Translations under genes and position numbers: made by a program
The notes under the pieces: model-generated
Told to the model about the DNA's origin: nothing
Databases searched by the model: none
Seen by the model: the letters and a program-made list of their open reading frames with translations, nothing else
Source of the DNA: Hyparrhenia diplandra
Lineage: Eukaryota; Streptophyta; Magnoliopsida; Poales; Poaceae
Assembly (NCBI GenBank): GCA_015847255.1
Contig: JADLZK010008411.1
Span: 1-64,000, forward strand
Length of the DNA: 64,000 bases
Direction of reading: 5' to 3'
Part shown: one piece after another, positions 33,675-45,641 of the stretch
Numbering within the stretch: the stretch's first letter is position 1
Layout: each line of letters begins with the position of its first letter

Positions 33675-36293
33675 ATGATCGGGCACCCAAATACCCAATA
33701 CATGGAGTCCAGAGAGAAATCTAATTCAAGTTTTGAGGACTCCCCAAGCACCACGATGAACTATTATCCTCCAGTATCAAGTAGTGCTAACTGTAATAAT
33801 GGCCATGTTGCATCGTCGGCTAAAATATATGGTCCCCATCCATGTGAGGTCAGTAGCAATGTAAAATCAAACTGGTATGGAACCAATGCGACAGACTATT
33901 CCACGAACAGTTGGATCGCCCTGGATATAACACTCGACTGCATAAACAAGCTATTAATGCAGGAGGACGGCGAGGAAAGGGTTAAATTGCACCATGGAGA
34001 AAATGCACTTAGAGCCATGGAAGAGCCTTTCTACAAACTCCTCGGACAGAATAATCCAGCTTATCCTCAAAGACTACCACTTTGTAACTGTGATCATCTG
34101 AAAAATACTGATGACAACAACAGCAAAACATGCAGTATTTGCTCTGTTGCTATTGACTCAAGTACTAGTCATTCTAATCACAACTTGCAAGTTTCTGAAG
34201 CTCCATGGAGTCTATATGACATTGTCAAAGAGAAAACACAGTTCACTCAAGGTACACTCAGCATGGAGCTTGGTTTGAACCTACGTTGCACGGATACGGA
34301 TACGCGTATCGGTATCCGATACGTGATACGCCAATTTCCCAAAAACCCGATACGCGGATACGTTTAATATTTAAAAAATAATAATAATACATGTCTAAAT
34401 TAAACTGAATGTTACAGTTAACTACTTAAGGAGCCTCTAGCTAATATCAAAATTGGCCTGGCCCGGTGCAAGGCGTGGCCTGCTAAAGGCCCATATGCCA
34501 CACCCTAACTAGCTAACCCTAACACCCGACGCCCTTCCCCAGTCCCCACGAGCAGCCGCCACCACTCGCCCCTCCCCAACTCCCGTACGACCGTACCAGC
34601 GCGAGACAGAGCCGCGGATCCTCTCCTTCCTTCGCGTCGCGCCTCCCTTCAGCGCCACCTCCGCATCCCTTGCACCTCCGGCCTCCTCACTATTCTCGCA
34701 GCCCCGACCCCGCGCCTATGCCACTCTCGCTCAGCTCTCTCACTCTCCCGCCGACAGTGGCCAGACCACCGCCTCCTTGCTGCCCCGCGCTGCCGCCGAC
34801 GGAGGCCTGCTCCTCCCTATGCCTCCTCTTCGTGGATCCAGCCTCCTCATCGTCCGTCCTCCATGGATCCAGCGAAGTCCGGGTACAAAGAGGTCGCATC
34901 GTCCGCGGTGGCCCAGGCAACGACGGCGAGCAAAGGATACGGCGCGAGGATACGCGTGTCCACACACCTGATACGTATCAGGGAAACGTATCCAAAATTT
35001 GTAAAATAATAAAAAATCGGATACTCGGTGGATACGTATCGGGCGCGTATCCGACATGTATCCGTATCCGATACGTATCCGATACGCGATACGCGTGTTC
35101 CCTGAAGTATCCGTGTAACGTAGCGGGTTAAGAAGCAACATAAGAAAGAGGTGCTGGATCTAAGAAGGCTTCTTGTCCATTGTGCACAAGAAGTATCTGT
35201 GAATAACCATACCTCCGCAAGTGATATACTGAACAGCATAAGACAACATTCCTCAGTAAGCGGGGATGATACCCAGAGGCTAGCATCTTGCCTAGCGAAC
35301 TGCCTTGAAGTACGATTGGCTGGAACTGGGGCTCAGGTGTATCACAAGTTGACTGAAACCTTCAATGCTGTGAATATTTTAAAGGTACATCAGTTGGGTT
35401 TAGCAGTAACTCCTTTCATACGGGCTTCATACTATTTTTCAAATAACACAATCCTTGATGTTTCAAAGGGAAAAACAAAGGTTCACATTATCGACTTTGG
35501 CATTTGCTTTGGCTTTCAATGGCCATCACTGTTTGAGCAACTCGCAAGGAGGGAAGATGGGCCTCCAAAGGTTCGGATCACAGGTATTGATCTACCCCAG
35601 GCAGGATTTCGACCAAATCAAAAGAATAAGAATGCAGGACAGCTTTTAGCTGATTATGCTAGCATGTTCAACGTGCCTTTTGAATACAAAGGAATATCAT
35701 CGAAATGGGAAACCATCCATATAGAGGATCTCAACATCGAGGAAGATGACGTGCTGATAGTGAACTGCCTATTCCGAATGAGGAACCTTGGTGATGAGAC
35801 AGTATCCCTTAACAGTGCCAGGAACAGGGTGCTCAATACCATCAGAATGATAAAGCCCAAAGTTTTTGTGCATGGAGTGGAGAATGCATCTAGTAGCCCC
35901 TACTTTTTAACACGTTTTAAAGGAGTCATGTACCATTACTCTGCCTTATTTGATATGCTTGATAGAACTGTTCCACGAGACAATGAGGCAAGAATGATCT
36001 TAGAGAGGGATATATATCAGTGTGTAATTCTCAATGCTGTTGCATGTGAAGGATCCGAAAGGATTGAGAGGCCAGAGAGCTATAAGAACTGGAAGTTGCG
36101 AAACCTGAAGGCTGGCCTTGAGCAGCTCCCACTGAATTCAGACATTGTGAAAGTAATAAGAGATATGGCAGGGCAATATCACAAAGATTTTATAATCGAT
36201 GAAGATGATCAGTGGCTACTTGTGGGATGGAAGGGGAAAATACTGCAAGCAATATCCACATGGAAACCTAGTGAGTCACATGATGGTAACTAA
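33675..36293 (+). pseudogene. GRAS transcription factor, unit 5, split by a TIR-element insertion
   Basis: Two in-frame starts are possible, 33675 and 33702; the second aligns with the unit 4 ATG. The N-terminal half reads to about 34280, where a TIR element begins, and a stop follows at 34367. After the element, the GRAS domain is fully open from 35124 to 36293 (LHRI LLVHCAQEV, VHIIDFG, PFYRE, SAW). Compared with unit 4, about 340 bp between the N-terminal region (GLNVDGLS in unit 4) and KKQHKKEV are missing, so the insertion was accompanied by a deletion. No ATG occurs in the GRAS frame before mid-domain, and the element's own small ORF ends in a stop before it, so a functional product is unlikely. 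Confidence 0.85.
34281..35123. mobile_element. TIR element with GC-rich cargo inside GRAS unit 5
   Basis: The ends are imperfect inverted repeats CTACGTTGCACGGATAC and, reversed, CTACGTTACACGGATAC. Next to both ends lie clustered GATACG/CGTATC repeats. The middle (about 34440-34930) is GC-rich and resembles a 5' UTR and first exon, with ATGGATCCAGCGAAG at 34863 opening 48 codons. No target duplication was found, consistent with the flanking gene deletion. Non-autonomous; superfamily (Mutator or hAT) not decided. The cargo suggests a Pack-type gene capture. Confidence 0.75.
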
Positions 36294-37585
36294 GACCTAA
36301 GAAGCTTGCTAGTATAAGCAGAGGTTTGAAAATTTTGTGTATCAATGCCCTGCACTAATTATGTACTTATTATTTTTACCTTATACTGGTAACAAATTTC
36401 AAGTGTCTAACACTTTGACATAAATAGGCTTCCAAAGTCCAACAGATTGCATAGTGGCAATGTTGTCCTGTCAAACATTTGGATATGCATTGCGAATATG
36501 TCTTTTTCTTACCTATGGAACCAATTTGTCCATTTGCCTTTCTGTGATGATTTGTGGTATTTGTATTACACCTCAGAACGTTTACTGCTGAATGAATTCT
36601 TTATGAGTTGAACCTTTGTTCATACCATGCATGGGCGATACTCGGTCACCTTTACATCTAAAGGAGGTTCTGTTTAGAGCTTAAGAGGCAAAAAGGACAA
36701 ACGAAGAAAGAAAGGAGTAGTTAATACTGAATTGTTGTTGTCGCTCCTCGTAACTAGGAGTAGATACGATTGTAAGCGGTAAAACGTCATTAGCAGTATA
36801 AGTGTATAACGGCGACTAAGGAGGGGCGGGGATGGACTGGACAAGCACAATGATACATACCTGGTGGAGTTCTGAAGAGCTGCATCATCTCCTTTGCTCT
36901 TGGAGTGCGCTTTGGTCTTCTCCTCCGATAGCAGCCTGATGTTTTTTTTGGAAAAATTAGCAGGAGCTCTGCCTTTCAGATCAAGATAGGAAAAAAAATA
37001 AAAGAGAAGTTTATGTACAAGAAGCAACCAAAGACAATGCCTTTGGGGGGCAGTAAAAGGAACGGGTGCCTCCAAATACTAACCAAAAGCTCTCTTTCTT
37101 TGCTCAATATGGTCTTTGATCCTTGCTGATACCTGCAGCACTGGTTCTGAGATGTTGTTGAATATGCGCCTGTTCCTTTCTTTCCATGTGTTCCAGAAGG
37201 TGTAAATGACCGTGCCATTGAATCGTCTCCGATCTGCTACGGGCACTTTGCTAGCAGCCTTCTCCCACCATGGCATGATCTGCAGAGGTTCTCCCCGCTG
37301 CTGAGCCTGAAGTGGGGGCCGGTTCGTCACTTGGTCAGTAAGTCGTAGTATTTGGTGCCGGTCGGGCATTCCGTCGAACAGCTCCCGAGCATCCACCCTC
37401 GTCGCTGAAGTTTAACGCCCAGAGCGCGCCTCATCTTTCTTGACGGCAAATCGACAGCCGTTTGGGATCGCCACAGGTGACTTGTTCATTTTCTCTATCA
37501 CCTGCCGGCCGGCGGACGTGGGTGCGGCAACCGGCAACAGCCAGCCCTTACTGACGTCAGTAGTTTAGTGCCATGGGTATGCTTT
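36294..37585 (+). repeat. 3' flank of GRAS unit 5
   Basis: Shared-flank homology is recognisable around 36570-36740 and at 37360-37500 (GGGCATTCCGTCGAACAGCTCC and neighbours; compare 4768-4800), interrupted by a LINE fragment. No gene is supported. Confidence 0.55.
36941..37355 (-). mobile_element. 5'-truncated LINE 3' end
   Basis: On the minus strand an ORF carries the typical C-terminal segment of plant L1-type reverse transcriptase proteins (WWEKAASK, then YTFWNTWKERNRRIFNN), followed by a stop, a 3' UTR and an A-tract (poly-T at 36942-36949 on the + strand). It interrupts the conserved 3' flank of unit 5. Only the extreme C-terminus remains. Confidence 0.8.
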
Positions 37586-37900
37586 TCTCTTACTGAATCT
37601 GAAATGTTGGGTGAAGACGGTGACTGAAGAATAATTACTGGAATAAAGACAAATCGCTGGAGAATTCACATTTATCAACAAAAAGAAAAAGAAGACAAAT
37701 CGCTGGAAGCAGTTGAGGTCGTTAACTTGCACATCACAACGTCATTTGGAGAAATCCAGTGACGTCACGCTCGCCACCTCGCCGTTCCATGATGCTGATG
37801 GAAACAGGCATGGACGGCCAGGAGCACGCACACTCTGCTTTCGTGCTGGAATCGCATAGATCTTATTGGGAACATATAATGTGCCACCAGTTGAATGTGA
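37586..37900 (+). promoter_or_regulatory. Orphan copy of the GRAS unit upstream region
   Basis: The segment CTGAATCTGAAATGTTGGGT (about 37594) through TCACGCTCGCCACCTC (about 37766) and GATGGAAACAGGCATGGACG matches, in the same order and orientation, the region 32355-32520 ahead of unit 5 and about 22535-22590 ahead of unit 4. No GRAS coding sequence follows in the next 5 kb. I infer a remnant of a sixth unit or the right-hand breakpoint of an unequal crossover. Confidence 0.6.
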
Positions 37901-40731
37901 TAGATGATGATCTGGTTAATTTTTACACCACGTACCACAATGTGCCATTTTAAAAGGTTGGTTCGTTGGTGATAAAATTCGAGATTGCAACAAATTAAAG
38001 GCGAAGAATATGCAGAGACGTACGGGGCCGAATTCAACTTTGCCACCGGATTGGCGGCTCGTTTCCATCACGCTACTCCCTTGGTCTCCTAGAAAAAAAA
38101 AAAAGTATCATTTTAGGTTTAGTCTAAACCAAGCTATCTTACTTTTAACTAAATTCATTTGTAGTAAATAGTATCGATATTTATAACTTCACGTAGCTAT
38201 TATGTTATGAAGGTTTATTTCATGATAAATCTGACAAGATTTATTCAGTAAATCAAAAGTAGTATTGAATTGTTCTTGTGACAGTGGAGTGGACATGGTG
38301 GATGAGGCCATGCATGACAAAGCCATGGCATCCAACAGCCCACTTGATGTACTGTGAATCTGTGATGGCTGCTGTGATGCGTCACTTGCCAAATCATTTT
38401 CTTCTCGACAAAGAAATTTCTAACACACAATGATAATGCAGCTCTTGTAAGCATAAACACACTCAAAGTGCAACTTGACCCATGTTCATGTAATCAAAGC
38501 ATGGGTGATGGATGTTTCAACAACTCTCTTCAAGATGAAACTAACTGTTAAGCTAGCAACTCATATGTTGAAAACCTTGCAGTAGCAACAATACAAACTT
38601 CTCTTAGATCGATTGTCAACTTCTTGTGGTCACTCTAAAGAACAAGATCCTTCGAATTGACCTACGCCTTGAAAGCCTCGACCTTCGATTGCTCATACTA
38701 TTGCAAATTATGAAGCAACTCTAAATTCTGAATTTCTTCAAAGATTCCACGACAACCAAACAAATTAAAATAGCAAAGCGGGCGCGTTAAACTACTTATG
38801 TCATAAACATGTAATAAAATGTGAGTACTAAAATCAGTCCTATCATGGAAATAGCAAGAAATTATTACTTCCAACCTGTAAGCTCTATCGGGTAGAAGTA
38901 ACTAATAAGTACACATAAATAATAATCGAAATCGTTGGAATTACTTCGAGATCTCGTTTTTAGTTTCTAATCATTAGAGTCTGGAATGCTGAGCGTCGTA
39001 GATTCAATTCAGTCCAATTTTTTGTGTAAAAAGAAAACAAAAGGAAAGAAGAAAAGCTCATGCCCCGAGCATGTGTGCACCTCGTCGCCGCCACACGTAA
39101 CTTAATTTAGATTCCATTCTATTTTGTGTCTTATAGGGAAAGTAGACCAAGCATACAACCAGAAAAAGTGGTTTATTGAAATTTTCATTGCAGAGCACTT
39201 GAGTGGCTAATGACATTATTATCTGCACAGATCAATGAGTTTGGTCATGACTCATACCATCCGACTGTTGCTTTTTGGCCCGTGACCTAACTGATTCAAT
39301 GCTCATTATGCTCGAGATGACACGCTTATATATATATAATCCATCTTATATGAACCTTTTAGTCCAATTTATATAACCTGATATGGTAGAATGATGTCAG
39401 ATATTTCTCGATATTTATGATTCAAAAGGGTTTCAAATACCACATGGATAGTTCCTATCTGAATCTGCCCTGTCCTTTTTACTATTGGTGCGTGCAGCTT
39501 GTCACATTCAAAAGTAGGACTAGGAGTAGTACAAAGTGAGGTGCCCCTTCTTCTGGTAACTTGATCATATCATTGCTCCATGGTTTAGTCATATATCAGT
39601 ATCTCTAGTCTTTCCAGGCTTTCAGCTCGATCGACTGTGGTAGTATGTCACTATCAACCGTGTCATGTGGTAGGGCAAATACAAAACGCATGTATCTATA
39701 GAATAATTTGCCTTCTCCTTTACTTGATACCACTTGTCTTGTTCAGTACCACTCTCAGGCATACAAGATTCTTCCTCATTCTCTGAAAAATTAGGTGAAG
39801 ATCGAGCTGACCCTATTGTGACTCATCACAAGAGTTGCTCCAAAAGGCCTGCGTGATGATATTTTATTGCCAATTAAGCACGCATGTAATCTTCAACAAA
39901 GGTTATGCTTTCTTTTCACTAAGTGGAGGGGCCGCATGTTTAGAATTGCATTGTTTTCATGTGTTCATTATTGTAGCCTAATGCAGGCAGGCTTTCCTGA
40001 AAACTAAACATGCGGCCGAACATAATAAAGCCTTGTATTTCTGTCCAGGAATGTTGGGAAATTTTAGGGTTATGGATCAGTTTATTACCCTTTGATGAAG
40101 GAAAATTAATTAAATCATATGTCCCTAACCATTACAGTGTTCATGACATATTTCCTTCCACTTGGATGATCTTAATGCTGAGCTAGATGCACGTACGTAC
40201 CCAAAAGAAAAACCAGAAATGCTACTTTAATTTCGTGACCAAAATATAGTAAGTTTGGGCCACTGGTCACTAAGATGATATGGCCTCAACCTGAATACTA
40301 CACAAACATCTACTGTATTTATTTCGAGTGTTAAAATTCATGGATAAGTGCAGTGTATATATACAATAATTGAGCATCATTGAGGTACGTAATGTCGGGT
40401 GGGATTCTTTCCTAATCGATCCCCACTAAGATTCTACTTTTGAAAAGAGTGGCAACGAACGAGTAAACACACTTACCTAATACTATAAAATATGGCTCAG
40501 AATAATGTTGTGGTAAGATTGGCTCAGCTCCAAGGATTTAATTTTCCAAGTCTGCTTCTCGTGTCATCAAAACGTGTACCACTGCTGATGCTAGCTACTC
40601 CGACTTGTCATAGAAAAAAAAAGTCTATCAGAATATATATCCTGTGACCTGTGGCAAGTACAAAGCTGGTAGGTGTTGCTCTTCAATTTTTTTTATCAAT
40701 TGCTTTTCATATCTAATGTAATTAAGTACTA
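37901..40731. other. Long intergenic spacer
   Basis: AT-rich, no gene seen. A one-sided Stowaway-like phrase (CTCCCTTGGTCTCC) occurs at about 38076. A hairpin at 39930-40017 is listed separately. Confidence 0.6.
39930..40017. repeat. 88-bp hairpin with 14-bp perfect inverted repeats
   Basis: GGCCGCATGTTTAG at 39930-39943 and its exact reverse complement CTAAACATGCGGCC at 40004-40017 enclose 60 bp. It may be a very small MITE; no target duplication was recognised. Confidence 0.8.
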
Positions 40732-40970
40732 CTCCCTCCGTTCCAAATTATAATTCGTTTGACTTTTTCAACCTCAAATTTGAGCACTTGTCTTATTCAA
40801 AAAAAAATTGTGTGAACATAGTCAAATTTAAGTCATTCTTAAGGACCTTTGGTTAATAAAGCATGTCACAACAAAATCAGTGATATTTTACACAAATTTT
40901 TTTGAATAAGACGAGTGATCAAACTTGGGATTGAAAAAGTCAAACGAACTACAATTTGAAATGGATTTAG
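40732..40970. mobile_element. Stowaway (Tc1/mariner) MITE
   Basis: Starts CTCCCTCCGTTCCAAATTAT and ends in its imperfect reverse complement (AATTTGAAATGGATTTAG). The inner TIR continues with TTCGTTTGACTTTTTC on both sides. Flanked by TA dinucleotides (40730-40731, 40971-40972). The CTCCCTCCGT end and TA duplication identify Stowaway. Confidence 0.92.
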
Positions 40971-41224
40971 TAGTATAGCTAATAATGCAACAACCATGGT
41001 GTTTTGTTTGGCTGTGAGCCCTGGAAAAGCTGAAAATTGTTTGGTTCAAACTAGTACAAATCACATCTCCTACCTTTAATTATCTTGAAACATCTAGTAT
41101 TAAAGAGTTGTTTGTTTCACCTATTTGCAAAAGCAGAAAGCATTATGTGAGGACTTTTAGTACATCATCCGTTTCAGTGATTTCCTTCCTTGCTGATCAT
41201 TAAAACATCTGGGTACAGGTCTTA

Positions 41225-41599
41225 GAGCATCTCCAAGAGAAGAGCTAAAATGTTTTGTAAAGCTAAATATAGTTAGTATTAGCGTAAAAACGACTCCAAC
41301 AGATTAGCCATCTGCATTTCTAAAATAGCAAGTATTCCATTCCGTGTTTATCGCTAGGCAAACTTGGCTAGCGAGCTTCGCTCGCTATCGGGTCGTTTCA
41401 TTGTTTTTCATGCATGCTCCTCCACTAATAGCTCCTCATGCAAGTCCAGCGCTCGACACCTGGCCATCTAATCCATAGCAATGCAGATAGTGAGCTGTTT
41501 TTAGAAAAGCTGTTGCAAGACTTGTATACTTTGACAAGCTAAATTGTTTTGGATACCCGGTTTACCTATCCAAATTTACCTATGCTCATGGAGATGCTC
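41225..41599. mobile_element. Tourist-like (PIF/Harbinger) MITE with TTA target duplication
   Basis: The ends GAGCATCTCCAAGAG and, reversed, GAGCATCTCCATGAG are inverted repeats of the Tourist type. The 3-bp repeat TTA flanks both sides (41222-41224, 41600-41602). Length 375 bp. It lies upstream of the ACR gene. Confidence 0.92.
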
Positions 41600-42440
41600 T
41601 TAGTTCTTTTCTGTGCACGTCTTTTTTTTTTTTTTTGGATGTGTTGCGATTTTTCGACACATCAAATCATCTAATGCATAAAACATCAAATGTAGGTAAA
41701 CGGACACAGTTTGGATGTACTCTAAGGCGAATATTTTGAACCTAGTTGGCTCATCATACGACGACAACAATTACCACAAACAAACGAAAAGTGATAGTGT
41801 CAAATTTAGGTGAAGTAAACACAACACATGTCACCTGTGAGGCAGAATTATTCCTTTTATATTATATATATCCCTTGATTTTGTTTGTTGTAATTCAACT
41901 GCCCCACCGTCCACCATCCATGCATTTCTCGAATAAGGATGTTAATTTCTTCTCATCTTTTAATAATTTTTTTTTGTCAAAATCATAATGTATGATAGTC
42001 TTATTAATTACCTTACTAACAGTTTCGTTATTATTATCCAAACGTACAACGATCCGTGCGCGATCCATCCAGTGAAGGGAGAGAGAAGAAGAAAGGGAAA
42101 CAGAAACCAAAACCGCATCGTCGTCCATCAAGGACGATCAACACGCGGCAGAAACGGCGCTGGTAGTGGACTCCCTCCCTTAGCGAAGCGCCGCCTGCCT
42201 GCTGCTGACGGTGGCGGTTGCGCGCGGCCTGGCCCTGGCTGCCCGGGCACGTGGGAGAAACAAACCGTGGTCCAATCCCAGCCAAGATTTCTTTTGTTCA
42301 GGGGAACTTCCCCCAAGCAGAGAGCAGAGAGGAGCCACAACAACTTCCTCGGCGCCCCTTCTTCCCCTCCACCGCCACACCCACACCTCCGAGAAGACGA
42401 GGGCCGGGGCCGGGCCACCCCTCTCGTCTCCGCCACCTAC
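41600..42440 (+). promoter_or_regulatory. Upstream region of the ACR gene
   Basis: AT-rich to about 42030, then GC-rich with Pro/Arg-rich fortuitous ORFs in several frames. No clear TATA box. The change in composition fits a promoter and 5' UTR before the ACR start. Confidence 0.45.
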
Positions 42441-42623
42441 TCTTCTCCCCTTTCCTTGTTCCTCTCTCTCTCTCTCTCTTCTCTACTCTCTCCAGGAAGG
42501 ACTAGGATTAGGGTCGTTCGGCCTCGCCGGCAGCCAACCACGCGCGCACACATCCCGTCCCCGCACTCCTCCCTCCATTCCCCTCCCCCACTGCACAACA
42601 CAAATACTCCTACTACTACTGTG

Positions 42624-42635
42624 ATGACTCCGTGA
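42624..42635 (+). promoter_or_regulatory. Minimal uORF and CT-rich leader of the ACR gene
   Basis: ATG-ACT-CCG-TGA, a three-codon uORF, lies 105 bp before the main ATG and out of frame with it. A CT-dinucleotide tract (about 42461-42495) precedes it in the presumed 5' UTR. Such tracts are common in plant leaders. That the uORF is translated is inference. Confidence 0.45.
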
Positions 42636-42740
42636 CAGGGAGAGAGAGAGGAGCAACAGGAGGACGACGAAAGGCAGGCATTCGTGCTCCTTCCTAGCAG
42701 GAGCAGGAGCACTGCAGGAGACTTCTTCGGCACCCCTGCC

Positions 42741-45386
42741 ATGTCCATGTCCACCATGGGTATCTCTCTCTGTCTCGATGACTGTCCCAAAAAAAAAAAA
42801 TATTTCCTTTTTATTTTTCCTGTTCCCGTGTGTGGTACCATGCCTGCCTGTGCCCTGTGCCGGCTGCTCGCTGCGTTTCGTCTTCCCTGCCGCCGCGCCG
42901 CTCTCTGGACGGATTGCGATGCGGCGCCGGCCACTCCTCGTCTTCTCCTCTGCGCTGCGCTGCTGGGCGTCCGCTGCTGCTGCTGTTGGGTTGTATTCTG
43001 CTTGGCCTCTTCTTAATTGGCTCTTGGAACCAACAACGGCTGCTGCTGCTGCTGTAGGGCTGTGTGTGTTCTGGCATCTTCTTGGTTCTTGGAACCAACA
43101 ACGGCGGCTTACTTGCAAAACCCATCAATCCACGCCTCTTTGATTCCTTAATTCAATTGATTCAATCGTCACACGGCTCTCCCTTCACACCTTTTCTCTC
43201 TCTCTCTCTCTTTTTTTTCCTCTTGTATGTATATATAATATAATTTCTTTTTTAATTTTTCAATCTCCGCACATGTTTTCCATCTCCTGTTGTTTCTTGC
43301 CGTTGTGTACCGGCATGTAGAGGAAGGATTGCTCTGCTGCCTTCGCACATGAATGGTGGTTACTAACATAACATGTGGCCGCAGATGAAGGCTACGGCCC
43401 TACTTGGGACAGCGACGATGAATACGACAACTTCATACGCAAGATGAACCCGCCAAGGTCTCCAATTCTTCACCACATCTATCTATCCCGCTTAATTTCC
43501 TTCCTAGCTATTGATTGAAAAAAAAATATAGCACGTGCATGTGCCAAGCAAGCCTAACTCTTGTCACTTTTGGCGATTGATTGACTGACTGACTGCAGGA
43601 TAGTCATCGACAACGAGTCCTCACCAGAAGCCACAATTGTAAAGGTATGTATATGTTCCATCCCTTCCCTTCCTCCAGTTAATTTAATTTCCTGGATTGA
43701 ATGAATTCCACGGCCGATTTTGGAATTTACCATTCTGCTGTTTTATCCATGCATGGTACGGTGTTACAATACGATTTCTAGGTGGATAGCGCAAACGAAT
43801 ATGGGATACTGCTGGAAGTGATCCAGGTCATGATTGATCTCAACCTTGTCATAAGCAAGGCCTACATAACCTCGGATGGGGGATGGTTCATGGACGGTAA
43901 TAATCTCATTGCACCTGTCGTCTCTTCTTGTTCCACTCTCTAGGTGATTTTACTTTGTCTCAAACCAATCAGAGAGAGCTAAACAAACTTGCTTTCCTTC
44001 TGCGACATTCAGTTTTCAATGTGACCGATAAGGAAGGGAAGAAGATCAAAGATGAGGCGACCCTTGCGCAGATCGAACACTACATCACAAAGGTATATGG
44101 TCATATCATGCCTCCCTCCTGTCTACACTACTAACACATGTTCTTGCGCAGTCCTTGGGTGCAGATTCAAGATACATTCCTTCCCGCCGGAGATCAGTAG
44201 ACGTCGCCGCAGCAGCTGACCACAACGTCATCGAGCTGACGGGGACGGACAGGCCAGGCCTGCTCTCTGAAGTCAGCGCCGTGCTCACCAGCCTCAAGTG
44301 CAACGTGGTCAGCGCCGAGATCTGGACGCACAACGCCCGAGCTGCGGCCGTGATGCGGGTCACCGACGAGGACACTGGGCTGGCGGTCACGGACGCCGAG
44401 AGGATGGAGGCGATCAGGGAGAAGCTGTCCTACCTGTTCCGCGGAGAAAATCTCTCCCGGGGAGCCGCCATGGCGGTGTCGTCGTCAGGGACCGCCACCA
44501 CGCACACTGAGAGAAGGTTGCACCAGATGATGCTTGACGACTGCGACTATGAGCAGCTCCAGCGGCAAGCTCCGGGCCAGTCTCAGAGGCCTAATGTCAC
44601 CGTGAGGAACTGGAACGACAAGGACTACTCGGTGGTGACCATCAGATGCAAGGACAGGCCCAAGCTTCTGTTCGACACGGTCTGCACTCTGACGGACCTG
44701 CAGTATGTTGTTTTCCATGCCAACATTGATGCCAAAGACAGTCAGGCTTACCAGGTGAGTAATCATCGATCTGGAGGTCTCTCACTAGATCTACTCCATT
44801 AAAATTCTGGGTCAAAGAAAACTGTTTGACATGGATACTGTTATAGGAATTCTATGTAAGGCATGTGAATGGATCACCAATGAACACTGAAACTGAGAGA
44901 TTGCGAGTCATCCAATGCCTTGAAGCAGCCATTGAACGGAGGGTATCCGAGGTAACAATTCCATGGACTTGTCTGAAATCACATCACCAAAAGAAATGGC
45001 AAATCATGCAGCTTAAAATTGAAAACCACCTTGTTTCCTTGTTCTGGTTGTCCCAGGGTGTCAAACTCGAGCTGTGCACTAATGACAAGGTCGGGCTACT
45101 ATCTGAGGTCACCCGCATCTTCCGCGAGAACAGCCTGACTGTCACAAGAGCAGAGGTGACCACAAGGGGTAGGATGGCTGTGAACACGTTCTACGTCCGC
45201 GGTTCCGCAGGAGAGGATGTTGATCAGAAGGCAATAGACTCCATCAGGCAAGCCATAGGCCACAGCCTTCAGGTGAAAGGCCAGCCTGAGCCACAGGATG
45301 CGCAGAAGAAAGAGTCCCCCACATGGTTCCTCTTTGCCAACTTGTTTCGGCCGAGGTCTCTCTACAGTTTCGGGTTCATGCGCTGA
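42741..45386 (+). CDS. ACT domain repeat protein (ACR family), eight exons
   Basis: Predicted join(42741..42759, 43385..43457, 43599..43644, 43782..43896, 44013..44092, 44152..44754, 44847..44951, 45057..45386); every junction is GT-AG and the phases agree, giving 456 aa. Four ACT domains are visible: about 42-112 ([19 protein letters not shown]), 136-205 ([18 protein letters not shown]), 270-340 ([17 protein letters not shown]) and 348-420 ([17 protein letters not shown]). ACR proteins are plant-specific, lack a catalytic domain, and are thought to bind amino acids or act as regulatory or sensor proteins. Length and the N-terminal [15 protein letters not shown] motif match the family. The coding part of exon 1 is 19 nt and holds three in-frame ATGs (42741, 42747, 42756); the first is chosen. 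No lesions seen. Confidence 0.95.
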
Positions 45387-45641
45387 CCGCACCGTCCTGA
45401 TTGTTTCCAAGAATCGCCGTGTAATAAGTTCATCATCCATGAAGCAATCCAGGAAACGGAGGATCTTCAGAAGGTGGAAGCCTAGCCTTCATCCTGTTCT
45501 GTCCCCAGTAGTGCAGGTTTGGCCAGTATAGGTAGAACATGGGGTTGTTCATATGTCATCATCATCATCTGTAAATATTCTGATCTTCACTTTATGACTG
45601 CATTTGTACATGTAACTTGTAAATTAAAGGACGTAAATATA

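Noticed and set aside
34863..35150. Possible fusion of the inserted element's ORF to the GRAS domain of unit 5
   Set aside because: The frames agree, but a TAA stop occurs after 48 codons, well before the GRAS sequence.
42034..43143. Many GC-rich ORFs around the ACR first exon and intron 1
   Set aside because: They overlap the 5' UTR and intron of the ACR gene, are low complexity (Pro/Arg/Ser-rich) and have no recognised domain.
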